NCBI GenBank assembly: GCA_024663395.1
Contig: JANFAH010000057.1
Location: 62,001 to 126,000, forward strand
DNA: 64,000 nucleotides
DNA from: Pisolithus tinctorius
Lineage: Eukaryota > Basidiomycota > Agaricomycetes > Boletales > Pisolithaceae
Direction: 5' to 3'
The position numbers and the translations under genes were made by a program. This document shows, piece after piece, positions 49,682-58,600 of this stretch; the first letter of the stretch is position 1; each line of letters opens with the position of its first letter. The notes below the pieces were generated by a model, which saw only the letters and a program-made list of their open reading frames with translations, was not told where the DNA came from and did not search any database.

Positions 49682-52600
49682 TTATCGTGCGTTCGCGTTC
49701 TGCCTGGGGGTCTCACCGTGTGTATGCTGTAAACGTTTTGTGGCCGATATGTACTTGAACAAGTGGGTTTGGGCCACCTTGTTCGAGAGGAGGAATGCCA
49801 TCGAGTTGGCATCCCTTCCTAGCGCGTTGCGGAGTATGTGACGCTCTCTGTCATATCTTGGACACTGGAAGATGTAGTGGTGTACGTTTTCTGGTCTGTC
49901 TTCACCGCACTGCAGGCAGTTTGGTGAGTCGCTTCGCTTGAAACGGTGGAGGTAGCTGTTTAGCGGGATGTGGCCTGTACGGAGTTGTATGTATGTTCCG
50001 GTCTGTTTCTTTGGTAGCAAGGCAGCTAGTTTTGTGAACGAGCTGCTGGGCAGTTGGGGGTCTATGGCGGTTATGCGGTGGTAGCGGGGGGAGCTTTTCC
50101 ATTCCCTCGTCCAGAGGGTTTTTAGTCTTGCGGTATGGAGTTGTTTGAGAGCGGAGACGCTCTGAGGTAGTTGGTTTCTTAACGGGGGGGGTAGGTCCTT
50201 TAGTGGGCTGGAGGAGTCGGGTCTTGTCGCGGCTGTTTTTGCCTCTCTGTCTGCGCGCTCGTTCCCTTCCACTTCCATATGTCCCGCTATCCAGCGTATC
50301 GTAACGTCTTTCCTTGTTAGTTCTTGCCTGTTGAGAGTTTTGCGTATGGAGGATCTGAAATGCAAGAGTAGATGGTGACCTGGTTTAGCAGACGGGCGCT
50401 CACTCGATCTTATTACTGCTTGGTTGTCGACGAGTATGGTGACCGGGTATGTGGTTTCGTTTCTTGTTCTTAAAAGTTGTGCCGCCAGCAGCATTGCTGC
50501 TGCTTCCGCTTCGAAGACGGTGTGTTTCGATTCGTGGCCCAGGTGGTAACGGAGTGTGGCAACGTGTTGATGATCTACATACATGACTGCGGCTGCTCCC
50601 ACTTGACCTCCTGTGCAGGAGCCGTCAGTGAATACGAGCGTGCGATCTGTGACTTTCCTGAGGTCCTCGATTGCTTCCTTTTTACTTGTGGCTATTACGG
50701 TTGTATGCGAGGGAAGGGCGCTGGGCGGTATTGGGCAAGGGTTGATAGTTTCGATTTCTTTCGGGGAGACGTTCAGGTCGTGGATTAGTCGGTGGAGGGC
50801 TGCTCGGTGCCTTTTGACATTTGTTCTGGCTATCCTGTTGACATGTGAGTGCAATGGGTGTGTTTCTGGTAACGATGATAGACGTAGTGTGGCTCTGTAA
50901 AGCGTGTGCTGTATGAGGAGGGGTGCCGGCAGGATGTCTGCGTGTGCTAGAAGTGCGTCAGTGGGGGTGGTTTTTAGAGCCCCGGTCGCTGCCAGGGCCG
51001 CTGTTCTCTGGATCGTTAGGATGCGTTTTGCGACGCCTTTTGAGCCTCTTGTCTTGGACGAGTGGTCCCCGGTGTAGGTTGGCTGGAGCCACACCGACGC
51101 TGCGTACATCACCTTTGGGACCACCACCGATTGGTACAGTTGTCGCATCAGTTTCAAGGGGATACCCCATGACGTCGCGGATAATCTTCTCAGGAGGAGG
51201 GCTTGCTTCATCCCCTTCGCTATTGCCTGGGCGGCATGAGTTTTCCACCTTAGTTCCTGATCAAGTATTACTCCTAGAAACTTATGGTTAGCGGTCGGTG
51301 TTATGGTAGAGTCTCTTAGCGTGAGCGGTGGCCTGTTTTTTGTCCTGCTAAGTGTGAAGTCCATTAGGGCGAATTTGCTTGTTTCGAAGCGTGAGTTGTG
51401 TTTGTTGGACCAGTCGTATCCACCTCCTTCTCTCTCCATCATATCGACTAGCGTGGCATGGGTGTCTGCGAAGGTTTTTCCTATGGCTATGAAAGCCGTG
51501 TCGTCTACAAATGCTAGTGTTAGCTCTTTTTTACCTTTCGCTGTATCAGCCAAATCCGAGCTGTATATGACGTAGAGTATCATTGATAGAGGGTCGCCTT
51601 GCCCTATTCCGTTTCGGATGGGGAACCAGTCGGATTCGTAGTCATCGAATCGTATCTTGGTTTTCCTGTTTGATAGCAGGCGTTCCGTGTAGTGTACTAT
51701 TTCCGGCGGGAGCCTTCGTTTCTTCATGTTGTGTAGAAGTCGGTCTGTGACCGCGTTTGGGAACGCTCCTTCAATGTCCAAGAACAGAGCCGATACCACT
51801 TGTTTTTGCCTCCAAGCGTGTCGGATGGTGGTTTCGAGCAATAATAGGGAGTCTTCTGTCGATCGTCCTGGCCTTCCTCCGAAGTGCGCTGCTGGGAGTA
51901 GTTGGTGTTTTTCCAGTATGTATGATGTGCGGTCGGCCACTACTGCCGAGAGTAGCTTCGCCGTGGTGTTGAGTAGCGCTATTGGGCGGTAGGCTTTAGG
52001 GGTCGTGTAGTCCGGTTTACCTGGCTTTCGGAGTATAACCGTTATTGACTCTCTCCATGGGTCGTAGTAGGTTTTGAGCGTGAAGACTGCGTTGAAGAGG
52101 GGCAGGAGATAGTCGGAGAGAATGGGGGATCTTTGGAAGACGATGTTGGCTACTCCGTCGGGTCCCGGGGCCTTGTAAGGACTGAGGCCTTTGATCGTGC
52201 GCATAAGTTGGTCTTTCGTGATTTGGGACCAGCGTGCTGCTGGGTCCGGGTAGTCGTAGGCATGGGGTACTGACGACCGGGGCGGGGGGGGAGGGAAGAG
52301 CGCCCGCGCGAAGGCTTTGCTTTTGTCTTCGTTTGAGCTAAGCACGGTTTCCTCGCCTTCATCGTTCGTTCCTTTGAGCGTTGGTATCCTAGTCTTGCTG
52401 CCGTCTCCGTAGGGCCTGGAGATGTAGCCGTTTGCTATCCACAGATCTTCGTTGTTCGCTTCTTCGAGCCAGTCCCGCCAGTGGGTCTTTTTGGCGTCTT
52501 GTATGGCCTTCTCGTAGATCTTCGCTTTGCTTTTGCGTAGACTGTGGCACGGGTGATCACGGATTGCCCGGAACGTGAAGGAAGCTTTACTTAGCGTTTT

Positions 52601-53623
52601 TAATTCGTTGCGGAGTGTTGTGAGTTCTTTTGTCCACCAGCGTTTGTTGTGTGGGTGGGGTTTCGTTTTGGGGACTTCCTTCTCCAGCGTTCTACGTAGG
52701 GCCATTTCGACCCCTCGTGCTTTGTTTTGGAAGTCTTGTTCGTTGGCGATCGTCGTTGGTGGCCCGATTGCCCTGAGCTCCGTTTGTAGGGTGCTGTTGA
52801 ACTTCTTCCAATCCACTTCACGGTAGTTGAAGGACGGGGGGGACGTGGATGGTGTGAGGGCTGTTTCTAGACTGGTTAGAATCGGGACGTGGTCAGTATT
52901 GGGACCACGGTTTTCTGGGCTGGCGTCGCATTCCACCACGTCTTCTAACGCTGCTTCTGTGCAGAACACGTTGTCCGGTCTTGTCCAGTTTCCCGTGGAG
53001 GAGGACTGAAGCGTGGGTGTTCCTTTGGGTAGAACTTGTACTAGTCCGTAGTCCGCTACTAATTCTAGGAGTTTTTGTGCTGAGGCGAGGGCTGTTGGGG
53101 TGAAAAGATGGTGGTTTCGTTCTTCGTCCCACAGGGGGTGGTGTCTGTTAAAGTCTCCTAACCATATCATTTGGTCCCTTTCCGTTGGACGTATGTTTCT
53201 GATGTTCGCGGCTAGGAAGACGTTTAGTTCCCCTATTGTTCGGTCGTGCTTGCAATCGTTGTAGATGTTGAACAGTGTGTATGTTCCCTTTGCGGTCCTG
53301 ACGCGTGTTACTACCACGTCCGCTGATGGGAATGGGACCTGTTCCCATGAGTTAGTACTAATTCTCGAGTTGATGAAAGTTACCGCTCTTGGCTTGGCTC
53401 CTTGCGCCAGTTTTGTGGTTGGGTATACTACCCTCCACCGGGTGTTGGCTCTTGTGTTGCCGAGTTGATCTATTGGGGGTTCTTGTAGCGCGAGTATGTC
53501 CCAGTCTTCGGCGATTTTGCTGTTTATTAGCGAGTGAAGTGCGATGTGAGAGGTGTTTAGGTTTTGTTGCCAGATGCGTAGTTTGGGTAGCGTGTTGTCT
53601 CGGGAGGGGTTTTCAGGCCTCAT
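49682..53623 (-). CDS. LINE ORF2: APE endonuclease, reverse transcriptase, RNase H
   Basis: One uninterrupted frame of 1,313 codons. Residues ~12-250 are an APE-type endonuclease: RIWQQNLNTS, ILALQEPP, IWLGDFNRHHPLWDE and the final TDHVPI give the Asn, Glu, Asp-Asn and Asp-His active-site set. The reverse transcriptase covers ~470-790, with YKAPGPDGVAN, RPIALLNTTAKL, ALFLDIEGAF, NGIGQGDPLS and the catalytic FVDD near 705. RNase H lies at ~995-1,135, with TDGSC, the Glu of FEAEAAAML, the Asp of ILVDNQAVI and the late GNERADREA. A C-terminal HCCH-like zinc motif is at ~1,240-1,275 (CLQCGEDRPENVHHYIFQC). This protein nicks target DNA and copies the element RNA. No residue needed for activity is obviously missing. 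Its start ATG overlaps the end of ORF1. Confidence 0.95.
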   Translation of the reverse strand: MRPENPSRDNTLPKLRIWQQNLNTSHIALHSLINSKIAEDWDILALQEPPIDQLGNTRANTRWRVVYPTTKLAQGAKPRAVTFINSRISTNSWEQVPFPSADVVVTRVRTAKGTYTLFNIYNDCKHDRTIGELNVFLAANIRNIRPTERDQMIWLGDFNRHHPLWDEERNHHLFTPTALASAQKLLELVADYGLVQVLPKGTPTLQSSSTGNWTRPDNVFCTEAALEDVVECDASPENRGPNTDHVPILTSLETALTPSTSPPSFNYREVDWKKFNSTLQTELRAIGPPTTIANEQDFQNKARGVEMALRRTLEKEVPKTKPHPHNKRWWTKELTTLRNELKTLSKASFTFRAIRDHPCHSLRKSKAKIYEKAIQDAKKTHWRDWLEEANNEDLWIANGYISRPYGDGSKTRIPTLKGTNDEGEETVLSSNEDKSKAFARALFPPPPPRSSVPHAYDYPDPAARWSQITKDQLMRTIKGLSPYKAPGPDGVANIVFQRSPILSDYLLPLFNAVFTLKTYYDPWRESITVILRKPGKPDYTTPKAYRPIALLNTTAKLLSAVVADRTSYILEKHQLLPAAHFGGRPGRSTEDSLLLLETTIRHAWRQKQVVSALFLDIEGAFPNAVTDRLLHNMKKRRLPPEIVHYTERLLSNRKTKIRFDDYESDWFPIRNGIGQGDPLSMILYVIYSSDLADTAKGKKELTLAFVDDTAFIAIGKTFADTHATLVDMMEREGGGYDWSNKHNSRFETSKFALMDFTLSRTKNRPPLTLRDSTITPTANHKFLGVILDQELRWKTHAAQAIAKGMKQALLLRRLSATSWGIPLKLMRQLYQSVVVPKVMYAASVWLQPTYTGDHSSKTRGSKGVAKRILTIQRTAALAATGALKTTPTDALLAHADILPAPLLIQHTLYRATLRLSSLPETHPLHSHVNRIARTNVKRHRAALHRLIHDLNVSPKEIETINPCPIPPSALPSHTTVIATSKKEAIEDLRKVTDRTLVFTDGSCTGGQVGAAAVMYVDHQHVATLRYHLGHESKHTVFEAEAAAMLLAAQLLRTRNETTYPVTILVDNQAVIRSSERPSAKPGHHLLLHFRSSIRKTLNRQELTRKDVTIRWIAGHMEVEGNERADREAKTAATRPDSSSPLKDLPPPLRNQLPQSVSALKQLHTARLKTLWTREWKSSPRYHRITAIDPQLPSSSFTKLAALLPKKQTGTYIQLRTGHIPLNSYLHRFKRSDSPNCLQCGEDRPENVHHYIFQCPRYDRERHILRNALGRDANSMAFLLSNKVAQTHLFKYISATKRLQHTHGETPRQNANAR

Positions 53624-55463
53624 TAGGGGACTGATGGGGGGGGGATGGGTCTGCTGGCGGGGTGTTCGCTGTGATTGTTGTCAGGGTAGTGGTGGGGGAG
53701 ATGTCGTGTGTGGTGTAAGGGCGTGGTGTTGGACCTCCTCTCCCTCCACGGATTCTGTTATGTTGGCCGCGTCTTGGTGCAATGGTTTGGAAGTTTATTG
53801 CTTCTCCTAGCGTCATTTGTCTTAGCTGATTTCGAGTTGCTGGTTGGGTCGTTGGAGGGATGGTGGGTACTATGGGGTCTGACGGGCGCGGGGGTAGCTC
53901 GACTTGAGTCCATTCTTCTGCTGTGGGGAAGTAGGGCATTCTGTTTTCGGGTGTACGATCGTCCATGGCGTTACGTTTTCTGATGAACTCCGGACAGGTT
54001 CTGTCCGTGCTGGCGTGCGTGTCGTCCTTGCAGTTTACGCAGTGACGGGTGGTAGAGTTGCATTCTGGAGTTCGATGGGGTTGGGCGCAGGTACCGCAGG
54101 TGTCCGTCGCTTGGGCGCAGTCTCTCGCGAGGTGTCCTATGAGCTGGCATTTCAAGCATCGTACCGGTTCCTTCTTGTCTTTGTGTGGTCGTAATCTGTC
54201 TAGACCCCAGTATAGACCGTGTCTCAGAAGTTGGTTAGCTGCTTCCGGGGAAGCGAGAGATGCTAGGGCGTGGGCTACTTGTTGGTTGGGGGCGCGTTTG
54301 GATGGGTCTTTGATCCATTTGATCTGGGTAATCGAACCGGGCGGGATGTTGTTTTCGTTTTCCATGTTTCGAAGGGTGTCTGGGTTTTCTATATCAGTGG
54401 ATACGGGTAGGAACGGGATTACCAGGTTGTAGTGTCTGTCTTTGATCCTGACCGTGCCGCCCAGGTTTGCCAGGAACGTCTCTTTGATTTCGGTCTCTTT
54501 TATCCATTTCACGGCTTCTTGGCTGTTGAGCTCGAGGAGAATACCGTTGTTGCGTAGGCGGGTGATAGATTTCAGCTGGATTTCCGGTCCGTCGACTCGG
54601 TCTGTCGCGTCTAGTGCTTGTTTGACTGCGTCGATAATGTTTTCCCTCGTGGCGGCGCTGTTGAGTACGGGGTGATCGCTGTCGGGGTCTATCAGTAACT
54701 GCCTTTCTTTAATGGCGGAGTGAGCCTTAGCGTGTTCCGACGTAAAGCGTTTTCCGAGCGGGATATGGTTCGGGTTGACTGTTGTCGCTATGAGGGCGTC
54801 CCTGTATGGTGAGTGGCGAGGGGCAGGGGGAGATTGGGTCTTGATGTGGTCTTTTATTTCTTCTATCGTTGTTCTCAGCGTGTCCATGTTGATGGCCAGG
54901 TCTTGCACTTGATCTTCTAGATGCCTGAGGTTCGTGTTGTCGGGGGCGTTGTTGACTGTGTCGAACTTCTTGGCGAGGTCCTCACCCAGTGTTTCAAGAT
55001 TCTTGCCTGTTTTCTCCAGGTTGTCGGCTGCCGACCAGATCTTTGCTACCTGCGGGGTGATTGCCACTACGACCGAGGATTCTATCTTGCTGGATACTTC
55101 CTTGGCGACTGAGTCGGCTATGGCTGATGTCGCTAGTTCCCTGACTAGGTATGCGGTGGCTCGTATGGCCGAACGTAGGGTGTTAGATACCCCTTTGGCC
55201 TGCGATATACAAAAGAGGGCGTGGGAGATGTGTTCAGGTGTCGCTGGCTCGCCCTGGATGGTGTAGAACTGGTCCAGGTAGTACTTAGCTGTTTCTGCGT
55301 CCTTGACTTCTGCATCTGGGTCGTCGATGATGTCCTCGAGGGCGAATCCACTGCTTCTCGTGTTCTTGCTGGGCTGTGTGGAGCCTGGCACTCGAGGTAC
55401 TGGCGGGGGTCCTGATGTGGCGTGGGAGCTCGACCTCGAGGACATGCGTCCTGTCGAGGTCAT
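53613..55463 (-). CDS. LINE ORF1: gag-like RNA-binding protein
   Basis: One uninterrupted frame of 616 codons. A low-complexity Ser/Pro leader is followed by a helical region with a predicted coiled coil (~150-205, LEKTGKNLETLGEDLAKKFD onward). Then comes an RRM-like part (~285-390) and three zinc knuckles at ~435-500: CLKCQLIGHLARDC, CGTCAQPHRTPEC and CVNCKDDTHASTDRTC. The tail is Thr/Pro-rich. Such proteins coat the element RNA and form the ribonucleoprotein. The stop TGA overlaps the ORF2 start by 11 bases (53613-53623), so ORF2 is probably made by termination-reinitiation or a frameshift. Confidence 0.93.
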   Translation of the reverse strand: MTSTGRMSSRSSSHATSGPPPVPRVPGSTQPSKNTRSSGFALEDIIDDPDAEVKDAETAKYYLDQFYTIQGEPATPEHISHALFCISQAKGVSNTLRSAIRATAYLVRELATSAIADSVAKEVSSKIESSVVVAITPQVAKIWSAADNLEKTGKNLETLGEDLAKKFDTVNNAPDNTNLRHLEDQVQDLAINMDTLRTTIEEIKDHIKTQSPPAPRHSPYRDALIATTVNPNHIPLGKRFTSEHAKAHSAIKERQLLIDPDSDHPVLNSAATRENIIDAVKQALDATDRVDGPEIQLKSITRLRNNGILLELNSQEAVKWIKETEIKETFLANLGGTVRIKDRHYNLVIPFLPVSTDIENPDTLRNMENENNIPPGSITQIKWIKDPSKRAPNQQVAHALASLASPEAANQLLRHGLYWGLDRLRPHKDKKEPVRCLKCQLIGHLARDCAQATDTCGTCAQPHRTPECNSTTRHCVNCKDDTHASTDRTCPEFIRKRNAMDDRTPENRMPYFPTAEEWTQVELPPRPSDPIVPTIPPTTQPATRNQLRQMTLGEAINFQTIAPRRGQHNRIRGGRGGPTPRPYTTHDISPTTTLTTITANTPPADPSPPHQSPNEA

Positions 55464-55652
55464 AGGTCAGCGGGTGTAGTGAGGACTCACTGGGTGGTGT
55501 TTTCGAGGTGGAGCAGGTGTATGCTTAAGTCTTGTGGCTGGGGTCTAATAGACGCTGCTATACGTCGCTTTTGCTTGCGACGGGCTCTGCTTTTCCCGCT
55601 GGTACTGCTAGGATTTCGGGGTCCTAGTCGGGGTGCCACGTGGAGCGGAGTC

Positions 55653-55666
55653 CGCATATGAACGTT
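55653..55666. repeat. Target-site duplication, right copy
   Basis: A perfect copy of the 14 bases at 49053-49066, marking the 5' junction of the LINE. Host coding sequence continues directly on both sides. Confidence 0.93.
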
Positions 55667-58600
55667 GTCATAGGGTGCCACCAGAGCAGAATACAATAAG
55701 GTAGCACGGCTAGCAAGATTTAGTCAGCGAAGATAGATATCCAAGGGCTACACACTAACCATTTTTCCATCCCCCCTCCATGCAGATATGCAATGCGTAA
55801 TGCCAACTTCCCGAGGTCAACAGAAAACTTGAACAATTCTCGCTTTTCGGCTGCGGCTATGTGAAGAGTCACCCCATCACGTGGAGGATAGGACAAGGGA
55901 ATAATCACCTCCGATTGCCCAGAAGAAACCTAACGATGTCCCCGGAGAAAAACCAAACCTACGACATCGTTCAGCTCTCCAAAAGGCTCGATCATCAACA
56001 CAGTAGACTTACCTTAAGGCAAGATTGATTGTCTGGTCGGAAAGGTGCCTCAAAACGAACAACATTGTTTAAAGTAAGTGTGCCTTACAGTCAGACCTAT
56101 GACATCAATCATACTCTCTGACAGGGTCCAGTAAGCGTTGGTTCCTTTGTTCGGTGAAATGGACCTCAGCAAAGTCTGAAATGTCAGCAACAAAGCCGCC
56201 TACCAGCGTCATTCAGAATCGATACTGCTAGATCTATTCGTGGGTCCGTTGCCCTTGGTATCTTGAGCATCTCTTCGTACCCAATCGCAAGAATCCGGCC
56301 TTTGACATCCTCAAACATCACGTCTGCAACCTCCTGAGTAGCAGATGGATCCATTTCGACACCTAGGATACGCAGAGCGTGAACGAGCGTATCCAAAGCA
56401 TTGCTAAACTCATTCCGTAAGAAATGGTTGTTGGCTCGTATTCGAAGAGCGCGAGCTTGATCTTCAGGAGATTGAGAGTGCTGTATGTATTCCGCTATCA
56501 GGCTTTCCGACTTTGCTAAGTCGCCTAGCGAATGTTTAGAGCAGCCTACCCCACGACAACCTCACGTTACCTTTCCAGGTACACAGTCTCAAACGCGGAA
56601 TAAGCATAAATGAGACGGCGGATGATACACGGAACTCACTCGGCCAATTTAGAAAGCAACAAAGAGGATCGTTTGGGATTGAGAGCCCAGTGATCCGTAC
56701 TCAAAAGACTTTGGGCACTGAGAAAAGCCTGAAACGCAAGCTACGAAAGGTCGATCACTCCCACTGTACATAGCAGACCGCCATCATACTATACCTCATG
56801 TGCCCCTCTTGCCCAAGCTGATTCACCTGCATCAATAAGCACGTCCAACAATTGTTCGCGGTTGGGCTGCTTCAACAGAAGGGGTATACATCTATAACCA
56901 AGAGTCACGGAACTCATTTGTCAAGTCTCACTGCGCGACGAACCGTCCAGCATGATCGACAATCTTATGCACGTCCGGAACCGCATCGTGCAGCACCGCC
57001 AATATGATCTTTAAGATTATCAACGTCACATGTTACGCAGGGGCCAGCACGATTGACTTACACGAAATGACATCTTCGATAGCACATTCGCAGGTAGAGC
57101 TGCCACTTCTTGCTGAACTGCAAGTCGATACTGGTCATGCGCGAAACTGCACATATCACGTCCCTTCTGGACAAGCCATCCCTCGTTGATAGCTCCTTGA
57201 AGCCCTCGCATCGAGTCGCCAACACTCGAACCACGGTTTTTGAGGATGGATATCGCTTTGGACAAGTTCCACACGTCTTCGTCTTCGTCTGAACTGCTTC
57301 CGCTACTGTCCTCCCAGTCGATCAGGAGTGCGACTTCATTGGCCTTAAACCTGGAAGTAGCATGTCAACGATGTGGACACCATACTCGCATGGAGTCGCT
57401 ACTGACGTTGTTCCAAAAAGTGAAGCCCACATAAGGTACTTCCTCGTGGCTTCAGAAAGCTCACGAAAGTTCTCAACGAGGAAGGACCGGTCCATCGGGT
57501 CCGAAGTGGTTTTCTGATTTACCAAAATAGACTCGATTGTGGTTATGTCAAACCTGTGTCACAATGTTGAACACCCTCGGTCTGACTAGACCTATCGGCA
57601 TACTCACTGCCAGTGATTCCGAGCCCAGTCGAACGTGATCTATGGCCGCCGTGAGCAAAGTGTACGAATCTCATGCATACACCCACGTGGTGATGTCGTT
57701 GCATGGCGTTCAGGAGGCTTCTGGCCAAGAATGCATTACCCCCAGAAGCCGTGTACACTAGTCTTGACAGACGCGAACATTCTTCTCTAGGTCGGTGCAA
57801 TGCTTTTGCAACGAACGACGATATCGCAGAAAACGGCAATTGTTCCAGAGTAATCCAGGTCGCCCTTGCACGGTGAGAACACATCGAGCGTATTCGGTCC
57901 ATTAGCTGCCTACATAATGCACGTCTACCTGTACCGTCGGGATGCGAGGTCGTAGTAGGACTTACCTGTCCGGTTTAACTGTAGCGAAGACAAGCTGTGA
58001 AACCCTTAGTTTACCGAAGTTATCCACTAGAGAGGGTACGCACCATGCGACTCCTGGAGTTGATAAGGGCCTCCACGAGATCTAGGGACCTAGCGCACAC
58101 TTCAGCTGGGACACTGCCACCGCACAGTTGCACGACGTACGCATTATCTGCTTCATGTAGATCATCCAGAAACAATGCGACGGGTCTGGTTTCAGTAATG
58201 ACGCTAAAGACACTTTCGACCAGGTTCTGAAATCGTGCGCTTAGTTCGCCCGTCGCTAATCTGGCCCATCCCCCCGGTTCTCCGGAAGCTTTTTCGATCG
58301 CGTTTTCAATTCCGTTTCCTAAAGCGGCAGTGTTCATTCCCCAAGCCTCGAGTACAGCTTTGACAACAGGAGAACCTGCGAAAAGCAAGGGTAAATTGGC
58401 TAGTTGGGGGCCAAGGCGTTCTGTTAAAGTTCTAACGAAGTGATAGGCGTCAGTTGGTTTGAACGTCAGCTGGCGAAGCGCGGAGGACAAGGCAGAGAGC
58501 TGTGATTGTTTCAGTGTCTTGAACGTTACAGAAGAAGCAAGCTACGTGCCAGGGCCGCGAAAGGTGCTTTGTCTGTGGTCTGAAACTTAGCTTGCGCCCA

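Larger units (their letters stand above)
49065..55652 (-). mobile_element. Complete Tad/I-type LINE (non-LTR retrotransposon)
   Basis: About 6.6 kb, transcribed on the minus strand. The 5' UTR is about 189 bp (55652-55464), then ORF1 (gag-like), ORF2 (endonuclease, reverse transcriptase, RNase H), a 3' UTR of about 590 bp with an internal A tract, and a terminal 27-nt A tail. It is bounded by a 12-14-bp duplication of a host exon. APE-type endonuclease plus RNase H plus zinc knuckles in ORF1 places it near the fungal Tad clade. Both ORFs are uninterrupted and the duplication is perfect, so the copy is young and may be able to move. It disrupts the histidine kinase gene in the same transcriptional orientation. 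Confidence 0.95.

Noticed and set aside
49682..55463. Long open frames on the plus strand inside the LINE
   Set aside because: They are antisense shadows of the two retrotransposon ORFs and show no domains.
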